NCBI GenBank assembly: GCA_946482545.1
Contig: CAMLRX010000035.1
Span: forward strand, 1-38,999
From: an uncultured Flavihumibacter sp.
GTDB taxonomy: Bacteria > Bacteroidota > Bacteroidia > Chitinophagales > Chitinophagaceae
Direction of reading: 5' to 3'
Length of the DNA stretch: 38,999 nt
The position numbers were made by a program, and so were the translations under genes. How positions within the stretch are numbered: the first letter of the stretch is position 1; each line of letters begins with the position of its first letter. Of the stretch, positions 1 through 7,165 are shown one piece after another. Under the pieces are notes generated by a model. The model worked only from the letters and a program-made list of their open reading frames with translations, ran no database searches and was not told the DNA's origin.

Positions 1-195
1 ACCACCCGCACCGGTAAACTGGCCATCGCCCTGTATAATACACAAGGTCAGGCCATTTATAATGAGAACCGCAATACGTTCACCGGCACCTACCGTAAAA
101 ACTTCGCGTTGCAACACCTCGCCAACGGTATCTACTGGCTGAAGATTACCCATGCAGGTAAAGAATGGACCCAGAAACTGGTTATCGCCAAATAA
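1..195 (+). CDS. C-terminal end of a T9SS type A sorting-domain protein (partial)
   Basis: Frame 1 is open from the window edge to a TAA stop and gives 64 residues. The segment has the look of a type IX secretion (Por) C-terminal sorting domain. It has an LYNTQGQ strand, an NFALQHLANGIYWLKI core (the usual form is L..L..GIYfl.i) and a basic end, KLVIAK. Such domains are cut off as the cargo crosses the outer membrane, and the cargo is released or anchored to the surface. Nothing can be said about the rest of the protein, which lies left of the window. A strong hairpin follows 17 bases after the stop. The sorting-domain call is fairly sure; the identity of the protein is unknown. Confidence 0.8.
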   Translation, partial: TTRTGKLAIALYNTQGQAIYNENRNTFTGTYRKNFALQHLANGIYWLKITHAGKEWTQKLVIAK

Positions 196-212
196 TTCAT
201 CAGGATATCAAA

Positions 213-250
213 CTGAATAGGGCGTATCGTTTTCGATACGCCCTATTCAG
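213..250. terminator. Perfect 17-bp hairpin, probable bidirectional terminator
   Basis: Arms at 213-229 and 234-250 are exact reverse complements (ctgaatagggcgtatcg and its complement) with a tttt loop. It starts 17 bases after the T9SS protein stop. The bases that follow are A/T-rich but contain no clean T-run, so it may act as an mRNA 3' stabiliser as well as a terminator. Confidence 0.7.
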
Positions 251-311
251 TTAATTAAGTTGTACTTATACAATTGTATAAAGGAAATTGTGTAGTCTGC
301 AATAGAACGTG

Positions 312-350
312 TCTTTGCGTCCCTGCTCCTTCGCGATCTTTGCGTGAAAA
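312..350. repeat. Dispersed repeat family C, copy 1 (CTTTGCGT...GCGTGAAAA)
   Basis: The 39-base block reads ctttgcgtccctgctcct, then tcgcgatctttgcgtgaaaa. A related, expanded block is found at 18802-18908. It lies in the 245-base non-coding stretch between the first hairpin and the small minus-strand gene. No coding potential was seen. Confidence 0.55.
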
Positions 351-440
351 GCAATTAAACCGTAGATAAAAGAATATCTCGTAAGCCCTTTTACCGGCAA
401 CACGCACAACAAGGAAAGTCAACAAAAATCTAACGGAAAA

Positions 441-734
441 CTAATAAGCGCGCTTTTTGAGTGTGGCAGAAACATCTCCTGCCTGTGGCTCCTGTTTCAA
501 TGGCACCACCGGCACATTAGCATTGCTCTGGGGCAATTGTTGTTTGAGCACTGATATTTCCTGGTGCAGTTTGAGTATCTCCGCATGGTTGGAGATCATC
601 TCATTTTCCAGTTCAAAAATGCGGGATTGTTTTTTTCTCAGTTGACGGGTACGAATAAAGAACCCTATGCCTACGAGCGTAGCAGCAAGCAGTGCAAACT
701 GAATGATGTTGAGTGAGATTGTCAGGGCAACCAA
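441..734 (-). CDS. Small membrane protein with coiled coil, unknown function
   Basis: A 97-residue protein. Residues about 5-27 form one hydrophobic segment (SLNIIQFALLAATLVGIGFF). A basic stretch (RTRQLRKKQ) follows, placing the rest in the cytoplasm by the positive-inside rule. Residues about 36-67 are a heptad-like coiled coil (FELENEMISNHAEILKLHQE), and the tail is Pro/Gln/Val-rich. I do not recognise the family. It lies downstream of glyS on the same strand but 138 bases away, so it probably has its own promoter. The open frame, single TM segment and coiled coil support a real gene, but the function is open. Confidence 0.6.
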   Translation of the reverse strand: MVALTISLNIIQFALLAATLVGIGFFIRTRQLRKKQSRIFELENEMISNHAEILKLHQEISVLKQQLPQSNANVPVVPLKQEPQAGDVSATLKKRAY

Positions 735-872
735 AGTAGTAGATTTAATCGTTTAACATAACTACGGCCAATAAATCTTTTCAGATTTACCTGTTAATAA
801 TTGGTTTTCCTGGATTTGAATAGAGGTTATTCCGGCAAAATTAACCGTTTCTTATTGAAAGGTTGACATTTG

Positions 873-2321
873 CTAAAAAATTTCCGCCAGAATAAGTGTT
901 TTCACCTCCTCCATGTGTACCCGCTTTTGCTCCATAGAATCCCTGAAACGAATGGTTACTGTACGGTCTTCTTTGGTTTGATGGTCCACGGTTACACAGA
1001 AAGGCGTACCAATCGCATCTTGGCGACGGTACCTTTTCCCAATCGCATCCTTTTCTTCGTAGAAGCATTTGAAGTGGGGCTTGCAGGCATCCATCAGTTC
1101 CCGGGCCAGTTCAGGTAACCCATCCTTTTTAGTGAGGGGGAACACGGCCAGTTTGATGGGGGCCAGTTTGGCGGGGAACTTCAGCACCACGCGGCTATCG
1201 GGCTTTTCAGGTGTACTCAGGTCCTCTTCGGTGTAAGCCTGGCTGAGTACCATCATCACGGAACGATCCAGCCCGATGGAGGTTTCGATCACATACGGGA
1301 TATAGTTCTGGTTGATCTCCGTATCGAAGTATTGCATTTTCTTTTTGCTGTATTCCTGGTGGTTGCGGAGGTCGAAGTCGGTGCGGGAGTGGATACCTTC
1401 CACTTCTTTGAACCCGATAGGGAAATCGAATTCAATATCGCAGGCGGCATCGGCGTAGTGGGCCAGTTTCACGTGGTCGTGGAAACGGTATTTTTCTGCG
1501 GGGATACCCAGGCTCAGGTGCCACTTCATGCGGGCTTCCTTCCAGTATTCGTACCATTCTTTTTGTGTGCCTGGTTTAATAAAGAACTGCATTTCCATCT
1601 GCTCGAATTCGCGCATCCGGAAAATAAACTGCCGGGCCACGATCTCGTTCCGGAAGGCCTTTCCCACCTGGGCGATACCGAACGGAATCTTCATCCTGCC
1701 GGTTTTCTGCACATTGAGGAAGTTCACAAAAATACCCTGGGCGGTTTCGGGACGCAGGTACACCTTATTGTCTTCTTCATTTTCGGAAGAAACGGCGCCG
1801 AATTCGGTGGAGAACATCAGGTTGAACTGGCGCACATCGGTCCAGTTCACGGTACCGCTTACACCGCATTTGATCTTTTTTTCATCGATCAGCGTTTTGA
1901 GGCCGGCGTAATCATCTTTCGCCAGCAATTGTTCCATTTCAGCGATAAGCGCATCGGCCCCGGCCGTATCTCCTTTGGCTTTCAGTTCTTCGGCGTGGGC
2001 CTCAATCAGGTGGTCTACCCTATATCTTTTCTTGGAATCTTTGTTATCGATCATCGGGTCGCTGAAATTATCAACGTGCCCGCTGGCTTTCCAGGTAGTG
2101 GGGTGCATGAAGATGGCCGCGTCGATACCCACGATGTTCTCGTGCATCTGCGTCATGCTTTTCCACCAGTAATCACGGATGTTCCGCTTCAGTTCGCTGC
2201 CCCACTGGCCGTAGTCGTACACGGCTGCCAGTCCATCATAAATTTCACTGGAAGGGAAAATGAATCCGTATTCTTTACAATGCGAAATAATCGCCTGGAA
2301 TGTATTCGTATCGTTTGCCAT
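873..2321 (-). CDS. glyS: Glycine--tRNA ligase (single-chain, dimeric type)
   Basis: Charges tRNA-Gly with glycine in the cytoplasm. At 482 residues it is the alpha2-type class II enzyme, not the alpha2beta2 type of E. coli. Visible landmarks are the GlyRS signature RPETAQGIF (190-198), class II motif 2 with FRNEI (223-227), motif 3 with GLDRSVM, and a C-terminal anticodon-binding domain over roughly the last 100 residues (LAVFPLTKKDGLPELARELM onward). The ATG at 2321 is preferred. An in-frame ATG at 2381 would add 20 basic residues and overlap the upstream YihY gene by 44 bases, whereas 2321 leaves a 16-base gap and starts with MANDTNTFQA. It is probably cotranscribed with the YihY gene. Confidence 0.95.
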   Translation of the reverse strand: MANDTNTFQAIISHCKEYGFIFPSSEIYDGLAAVYDYGQWGSELKRNIRDYWWKSMTQMHENIVGIDAAIFMHPTTWKASGHVDNFSDPMIDNKDSKKRYRVDHLIEAHAEELKAKGDTAGADALIAEMEQLLAKDDYAGLKTLIDEKKIKCGVSGTVNWTDVRQFNLMFSTEFGAVSSENEEDNKVYLRPETAQGIFVNFLNVQKTGRMKIPFGIAQVGKAFRNEIVARQFIFRMREFEQMEMQFFIKPGTQKEWYEYWKEARMKWHLSLGIPAEKYRFHDHVKLAHYADAACDIEFDFPIGFKEVEGIHSRTDFDLRNHQEYSKKKMQYFDTEINQNYIPYVIETSIGLDRSVMMVLSQAYTEEDLSTPEKPDSRVVLKFPAKLAPIKLAVFPLTKKDGLPELARELMDACKPHFKCFYEEKDAIGKRYRRQDAIGTPFCVTVDHQTKEDRTVTIRFRDSMEQKRVHMEEVKTLILAEIF

Positions 2322-2337
2322 AGGCTGCAAATATATT

Positions 2338-3255
2338 TTATTCCGGCTGATCCTGTAACGCTTTTTCGGATTCAATTTCAACCTGTTGGATCCATACAGC
2401 GTATTCGTTGGGGTAGATTCTTTCCCCTTTGTGCATGGCGTACACCCGGGTGAATTCCGCGCCGAAATACAGGATCATAGAGGAATAATACACCCAAAGC
2501 AGGATCAGGATAAGCGAACCTGCGGCGCCGTATATGGAACCGGCCTGGTTGCTGCCGAGGTATAAACCGATCAGGAATTCCCCCACCATGAAAAGAATAG
2601 CGGTGGTGAAAGCGCCTGCCCTTACGTGGCGCCACTTCACTTTGGCATCGGGCAGCACTTTAAAAATGATGCCGAATAACAAAGAGGTAACGAGGAAACT
2701 GATGGACAGGTTGATGATGTAGACCAGGTAGGAAGAAAGGTCAGGCAGCAATGCCGTGATGCGGTCGAGCAACAGGCTGAGCAGGCTATGCACCATAAGG
2801 GTTACCAACAGCAGGAACCCCAGTCCCACCAGCATGGAAAAAGAGATCAGCCGGTTCAGCAGCATTTTCAGGAAACCCCGTTTGGGCTTCGCTTTGAGCC
2901 GCCAGATATAATTGATAGAATCCTGTATTTCTCCAAATACAGTGGTGGCCGTTATTAACAATGTACCGATCCCAATTACCGCGGCAATTCCCCCGGATTG
3001 GGATTCCCTTGAAGCCCTGATGGCCCCTTCAATTTGTTTGGCCGCCTCGGCACCCACGAAATCGGAGATCTGGTTGAAGAGTGAACCTTCTATCGCCTCC
3101 CTTCCCAGGAAAAGATCACTCACCCAGATGATCACCAGCAGCATGGCGGGCAGGGAAAAGACCGTGTAATAAGCGAGGGCCGCACTCATCCGCAAAACTT
3201 TATCGTCTATAAAATCGATGGCCGCCTGTTTGAGTACCTGGAATGTTGATTTCAT
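2338..3255 (-). CDS. YihY/BrkB-family inner membrane protein
   Basis: A 305-residue multi-pass membrane protein of the YihY/virulence factor BrkB family, once misnamed ribonuclease BN. The N-terminal part has the family pattern: the DDKVLRMSAALAYYTVFSLPAMLLVIIW region, then GGIAAVIGIGTLLITATTVF. About six hydrophobic segments are visible. The motif GAAGSLILILLWVYYSSMILYFGAEFTRVYA near residues 245-275 is highly typical. The molecular function of the family is not settled. It sits 16 bases upstream of glyS on the same strand and 78 bases downstream of the MazG-like gene, so it may belong to one transcript. The family assignment is firm; the role is not. Confidence 0.9.
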   Translation of the reverse strand: MKSTFQVLKQAAIDFIDDKVLRMSAALAYYTVFSLPAMLLVIIWVSDLFLGREAIEGSLFNQISDFVGAEAAKQIEGAIRASRESQSGGIAAVIGIGTLLITATTVFGEIQDSINYIWRLKAKPKRGFLKMLLNRLISFSMLVGLGFLLLVTLMVHSLLSLLLDRITALLPDLSSYLVYIINLSISFLVTSLLFGIIFKVLPDAKVKWRHVRAGAFTTAILFMVGEFLIGLYLGSNQAGSIYGAAGSLILILLWVYYSSMILYFGAEFTRVYAMHKGERIYPNEYAVWIQQVEIESEKALQDQPE

Positions 3256-3333
3256 GGATAATCTCCGGTTTTTAGGTGATGAATAAGGGCCGAAGCCGCT
3301 ACTTGATTATGGAAAAACCGTACCATTGCGCGG

Positions 3334-3675
3334 TCAGGACTTCAACTTCTCATTCTCCGCGTGGCGCGTTCCATCACGACGCGTTTTTTTCTCGAAATTC
3401 TTTTCCAGCGCCTCGGTAAGGTCCACCCCGGTTTGATTCGCCAGGCAGAGCAATACCCACAGTACATCGGCCATTTCATCGCCCAGTTCCTTTCCTTCAT
3501 CGGAGGCCTTAAAAGACTGCTCTCCATATTTTCTAACCATCAGCCGGGAGAGCTCTCCAACTTCTTCCATCAATATGCCCAGGTTGGTGAGTTCGTTGAA
3601 ATAGCGGACACCAATGGTTTTGATCCATTCGTCCACCCGTTGCTGGGCATCTTTCAGCGTTAGTGTTCCTTCCAT
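3334..3675 (-). CDS. MazG-like nucleotide pyrophosphohydrolase
   Basis: A 113-residue all-alpha NTP-PPase of the MazG/dCTPase superfamily. These enzymes split (d)NTPs, often non-canonical ones, to the monophosphate and pyrophosphate. The metal-binding pattern is visible as EEVGEL (about 37-42) and, on the next helix, ELGDEMADVLW (about 63-73), giving the EExxE...ExxD arrangement. The length fits a single-domain, house-cleaning member rather than two-domain MazG. It starts 3 bases after the dtd stop codon, so the two are almost certainly one operon. Substrate cannot be predicted from the sequence. Confidence 0.88.
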   Translation of the reverse strand: MEGTLTLKDAQQRVDEWIKTIGVRYFNELTNLGILMEEVGELSRLMVRKYGEQSFKASDEGKELGDEMADVLWVLLCLANQTGVDLTEALEKNFEKKTRRDGTRHAENEKLKS

Positions 3676-3678
3676 TTT

Positions 3679-4131
3679 CTATTCTTTTTGTTTGGTGTCC
3701 ATAAAAATGGTGACCGGTCCATCATTAAGTAACGCCACCTTCATATCGGCCCCGAAAATGCCTGTTCCAATCTGCTTTCCCAGGTCGGCTTCCAGTTGAG
3801 CGATCATTCTTTCATACAGCGGAACGGCCACTTCGGGCTTACTGGCCTTTATATAGGAGGGCCGGTTCCCTTTTTTAGTAGCCGCGTGCAGGGTAAACTG
3901 ACTCACCAATATCAGGTCTCCCCCGGTTTCCAGTAAACTCCTGTTCATTACCCCATCTTCATCGTTAAAAATGCGCAAGTGGACGATTTTTTTGCTCAAC
4001 CATGCAATGTCTTCGGTAGTATCGCTGTCCTCAATACCCAGCAACACGAGTAATCCCGGGCCAATGGCGGCGGATATGGTTCCCTCTACCGTAACGGAAG
4101 CCTGGGATACGCGCTGAATAACGGTTCTCAT
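3679..4131 (-). CDS. dtd: D-aminoacyl-tRNA deacylase
   Basis: Hydrolyses D-amino acids (and glycine from tRNA-Ala) mischarged on tRNA, as a cytoplasmic proofreading enzyme. At 150 residues it is the usual DTD size. Both catalytic signatures are present: SQFTL (in LVSQFTLHAATKKG) and NDGPVT near the C-terminus. The ATG at 4131 gives the canonical start MRTVIQRVSQASVTV. An upstream in-frame ATG at 4212 would add 27 unrelated hydrophobic residues and overlap the divergent arfB gene, so it was rejected. It is the first gene of the dtd/MazG-like pair. Confidence 0.95.
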   Translation of the reverse strand: MRTVIQRVSQASVTVEGTISAAIGPGLLVLLGIEDSDTTEDIAWLSKKIVHLRIFNDEDGVMNRSLLETGGDLILVSQFTLHAATKKGNRPSYIKASKPEVAVPLYERMIAQLEADLGKQIGTGIFGADMKVALLNDGPVTIFMDTKQKE

Positions 4132-4193
4132 ATAAATGAATGAATTGAGTAATTTTAACCTGTAAAAGAAAAGAAAATAACAGAAAGCATCCC

Positions 4194-4604
4194 ATGAAAA
4201 TTGATCTTTCACCTGAAATAAGTTTCCAGACAGCGCGCAGTGGTGGAAAAGGAGGGCAGAACGTGAACAAAGTGGAAACCATGGTGGAAGGATACTTTGA
4301 AGTGGCGGCCAGCCGTTTATTGACTGAACAGCAGAAGGCGATGGTATTTCAGAAGCTGGCGAACCGGATCAACGCGTCGGGTGTTCTACTGGTGAAATCG
4401 CAGGAAGAACGTTCACAATTGGGCAACAAGCAGCGTGTACTGGAAAAAATGAACGAACTGGTGGCGTTGGCCATCATACCAAAAAAAGCCAGGATCGCCA
4501 CCAGGCCCGGAAAAGCCGTGAAAGAGAGAAGGCTCACACAAAAAAAGCAACAGAGCGAACGGAAACAGAACAGATCTCGTATAAGAAAAGGTGAGGATTA
4601 TTAA
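4194..4604 (+). CDS. arfB: Alternative ribosome-rescue factor / peptidyl-tRNA hydrolase ArfB
   Basis: A 136-residue release-factor-like protein that frees ribosomes stalled on mRNAs without a stop codon. The catalytic GGQ is at residues 20-22 in RSGGKGGQNVNKVET, the context typical of ArfB/YaeJ/ICT1. The C-terminal tail is strongly basic (KERRLTQKKQQSERKQNRSR), as needed to occupy the empty mRNA channel. It is too short for RF1/RF2 and has no codon-recognition domain. It is divergent from dtd with 62 bases between the start codons, and only 14 bases upstream of the MbnP-like gene. Confidence 0.93.
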   Translation: MKIDLSPEISFQTARSGGKGGQNVNKVETMVEGYFEVAASRLLTEQQKAMVFQKLANRINASGVLLVKSQEERSQLGNKQRVLEKMNELVALAIIPKKARIATRPGKAVKERRLTQKKQQSERKQNRSRIRKGEDY

Positions 4605-4618
4605 TTCAAAAAAGACAC

Positions 4619-5404
4619 ATGAAAAAAAGCATCAGGCAGTTGTATTTTCTTCCCCTCCTGGCCATGCTGTTCACCTCCTGCCAGCGGGAACTGAGCGCTG
4701 AAGGCGAAGCACCACCTGTTCCCACCTATGCTGTCCGGTTCTTCTTTGAAAACTTTGTGGATACTGAACCGCTGCTCGCAAACAGTCAGTACATCAACCC
4801 ACAGGGTGAAACCTTCGAGGTAAGAACTTTTAAATACTACATCAGCAACCTGGAGTTGAGCAATTCAGCAACAGGAAAAACCAGTTCGGCAGCAGACTCC
4901 TATTACCTTGTAGACAACTTCACGGCCTCTTCAAAAAATTTTGAAGCAAAATTTGAAGCAGGCGTTTACGATAAGATACGCTTCCTCATCGGTGTTGACA
5001 GTACCCGGAACGTATCCGGTGCACAAACCGGCGCACTGGATCCTACATTGGGAGGGATGTTCTGGACCTGGAATACCGGCTACGTATTTGCGAAACTGGA
5101 AGGCAGCTCTCCCGCTGCAACAACCCCCAACAAAGAATTTACTTACCATATTGGTGGCTTCCGTACCGGTGAGTCCGCGCTCCGTTATGTAGAATTCACC
5201 ATCCCTTCACCGGGAACATTGACGGTTGGACCTGGCGCAAATGGACAGGTGGCGATCACGGCGAATGTGAACACCTGGTTCAACAGGGTGCACGACCTCC
5301 CGATTGCCGGAAGTTCGTTCATTCATAGTCCCGGCCCGGAAGCCATGCAATACGCGGACAATTACAGCGGCATGTTCACCCTACTGGCCGCCGGAAACCC
5401 CTGA
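4619..5404 (+). CDS. MbnP-like copper-binding lipoprotein
   Basis: A 261-residue exported lipoprotein. The signal ends in LFTSC with the lipidated Cys at 21. The body matches the MbnP family pattern as I know it: a KYYISNLEL strand (72-80), YYLVD (95-99), IRFLIGVD (120-127), then GGMFWTWNTGY (145-155), and YHIGGFR (176-182). In characterised methanotroph MbnP a tryptophan is oxidised to kynurenine by the partner MbnH, and the kynurenine together with histidines binds one copper ion. W149 and W151 here lie in the motif, and H177 is a ligand candidate. The di-heme partner follows after 2 bases. Copper binding in this organism is inference. Confidence 0.85.
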   Translation: MKKSIRQLYFLPLLAMLFTSCQRELSAEGEAPPVPTYAVRFFFENFVDTEPLLANSQYINPQGETFEVRTFKYYISNLELSNSATGKTSSAADSYYLVDNFTASSKNFEAKFEAGVYDKIRFLIGVDSTRNVSGAQTGALDPTLGGMFWTWNTGYVFAKLEGSSPAATTPNKEFTYHIGGFRTGESALRYVEFTIPSPGTLTVGPGANGQVAITANVNTWFNRVHDLPIAGSSFIHSPGPEAMQYADNYSGMFTLLAAGNP

Positions 5405-5406
5405 TT

Positions 5407-6444
5407 ATGAAAAAACTGACCGTTATATCCTTTGCACTGGCTATCACGTTTCTCGTGGTGCTGCCCGCCGCATGCAAAAAGGACAACGGTTTTTCCACCA
5501 CCCCACTGGAACTCGAAATTCCCGATGGGTTCCCAACGGAAACCACGGTATTCGCCAATAACCCACTTACAAAAGAAGGGTTTGAGCTGGGCAGGCGCCT
5601 TTTTTATGATGGAAAATTATCGAAAGATGGCAACTTCCCCTGTGCTTCCTGTCACCAGCAATTTGCAGCGTTCGCCACTTTTGAACATGCTTTCAGCCAC
5701 GGTTTCAACAATGCCTTCACCACCCGCAACGCGCCCGGTCTTTTCAACCTGGCCTGGCACAGCGAATTTCACTACGATGGCGGCATCAACCACCTTGAAG
5801 TGCAGCCCCTGGCCCCTATCACCGCCACCAACGAAATGGCCGAAGATGTAGAAAATGTATTGAACAAACTCCGTGCGGATTCTGCTTATCCCGAACAATT
5901 CAGGAAAGCGTTCGGCTCCCCGGAAATCAATAGCCAGCGCATGCTCCGGGCCATCACACAATTTGTGGGAAGTATGGTTTCCGCTGATTCCAAATACGAT
6001 AAGGTAAAAAAAGGTGCCGCCACTTTCACCCCCATGGAAGCCGAGGGATATGCGCTTTTCAAAGCCAACTGCGCTACCTGTCACAAGGAGCCGCTGTTCA
6101 CCGACCTCAGCTACCGCAACAACGGGCTGGATATAAACCCCTTTATCAACGATTATGGAAGAATGGGCATCACCCGTAAAAAAGAAGATTCACTCAAATT
6201 CAAAGTGCCCAGTTTAAGGAATATTGTGCTCACCTACCCTTACATGCACGATGGGAGGTTCTTCTCTATTGAAGCGGCTGTGGAACACTATATGAGTGGT
6301 ATTCAGCAAAGCGCCACTCTTGATCCTTTGCTGCGCAACGGCATCCCGCTTACCCAAGGACAGAAAGCCGCTATCGTGGCGTTTCTCCGCACATTAACCG
6401 ACGAAACATTCATTGCCGATCCGCGCTTCAGCGCACCCGAATAA
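5407..6444 (+). CDS. MbnH-like di-heme cytochrome c peroxidase-family lipoprotein
   Basis: A 345-residue periplasmic di-heme protein of the CcpA/MauG/MbnH superfamily. The signal ends in LPAAC, with Cys23 the likely lipid site. There are two c-type heme motifs, CASCH (79-83) and CATCH (222-226). Other superfamily landmarks are LGRRLFYDGKLS (61-72), NLAWHSEFHYDGG (114-126) and a C-terminal PSLRNIVLTYPYMHDGRF. Because the gene directly follows the MbnP-like gene (2-base gap), the best guess is that it oxidises a tryptophan in that protein rather than only reducing peroxide. A plain cytochrome c peroxidase remains possible. Its stop codon abuts the stop codon of the convergent gene with no base between them. 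Confidence 0.9.
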   Translation: MKKLTVISFALAITFLVVLPAACKKDNGFSTTPLELEIPDGFPTETTVFANNPLTKEGFELGRRLFYDGKLSKDGNFPCASCHQQFAAFATFEHAFSHGFNNAFTTRNAPGLFNLAWHSEFHYDGGINHLEVQPLAPITATNEMAEDVENVLNKLRADSAYPEQFRKAFGSPEINSQRMLRAITQFVGSMVSADSKYDKVKKGAATFTPMEAEGYALFKANCATCHKEPLFTDLSYRNNGLDINPFINDYGRMGITRKKEDSLKFKVPSLRNIVLTYPYMHDGRFFSIEAAVEHYMSGIQQSATLDPLLRNGIPLTQGQKAAIVAFLRTLTDETFIADPRFSAPE

Positions 6445-7098
6445 TCAGTCGTTTTCCTTGCGCCTTTTTGTGCGAAGGGTTTCCAGTACTTTCCGCTGCA
6501 TCTCTACTTCCTCTGCCTGTTTTTGTATGGCAGTCTTGTTTTCGGCCATATTTTGTTCCAGTTGCAGTTTCTTTTTTTCCAACGCAACAGAATCACTTTG
6601 CAGTCCCTGGAATTTTCTTTCTGCCTTGCGGATCAGTTCTTCCTGGGAACCGATCTCCAGTTCCAGCGCATGATCGCCCGCCAGCGGATGCAGGTTGTTG
6701 GCGAATTGCTTCACCCCTTCCGCCAATGCGCCATCAGCGCTTCTTCCAATAAAGTTTTCAGCGCCTTTCGCCGTAAGGATCGTTAATATAGTAGCGTCTT
6801 TGTCTTTCCTGCCCTTTCGTTCTGTTTTCATATACAGGTCTACCGATTCGGAACCAAGCTCCTTTAAACGAACCCCTTTGTATTCAGTATACCCTTTATT
6901 GTTTTTCCCGGAATAACCTCTTTTTTTCATCTCCTGTTTCACCGCTGTTTCCACCACATCGGGCGGATAAGGAAGTTCGGAGATGGTGGCGGGATATGTT
7001 TTTTTATTGTAGGAAGCAGTGCCTTCCGTGCTTTGAGCGAGGGCAGACGCACTTAAAAAAAGGACGGAAAGGAGAAGGGTAAAATTGCGCATACGCAT
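6445..7098 (-). CDS. Secreted coiled-coil protein, unknown function
   Basis: A 217-residue protein with a signal peptide (MRMRNFTLLLSVLFLSASALAQ). A compact domain spans about 25-135 (PATISELPYPPDVVETAVKQ, then KGVRLKELGSESVDLYMK). The last 75 residues are a long charged coiled coil rich in Glu, Lys and Gln (IRKAERKF, LQLEQNMAENKTAIQKQAEE). I do not recognise a named family. The start at 7098 puts a signal peptide first; 7092 is equally possible, while the upstream ATG at 7176 would put 26 unlikely residues before it and overlap the divergent flippase gene. A TATCTTTA match to the Bacteroidota -7 element lies on this strand at 7120-7113. Confidence 0.75.
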   Translation of the reverse strand: MRMRNFTLLLSVLFLSASALAQSTEGTASYNKKTYPATISELPYPPDVVETAVKQEMKKRGYSGKNNKGYTEYKGVRLKELGSESVDLYMKTERKGRKDKDATILTILTAKGAENFIGRSADGALAEGVKQFANNLHPLAGDHALELEIGSQEELIRKAERKFQGLQSDSVALEKKKLQLEQNMAENKTAIQKQAEEVEMQRKVLETLRTKRRKEND

Positions 7099-7140
7099 AA
7101 GTTTTTGGCTTCTAAAGATACAAAAACCAATTGCTTCCAG

Positions 7141-7148
7141 TAGGTTTG
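7141..7148 (+). promoter_or_regulatory. Candidate -7 promoter element TAGGTTTG for the flippase gene
   Basis: An exact match to the Bacteroidota -7 consensus TAnnTTTG, 17 bases before the TTG codon at 7166. No good -33 TTG was found at the usual distance. If used, transcription would begin after 7148. The ATG at 7085 could then not be the start codon, which supports the TTG start. Confidence 0.4.
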
Positions 7149-7165
7149 TCGAACATTCGATACCA

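Noticed and set aside
1332..2453. 373-codon open frame on the plus strand opposite glyS
   Set aside because: It is a shadow of glyS codon usage. The protein has no domain logic, is rich in Phe, His and Val runs, and glyS motifs on the other strand are certain.
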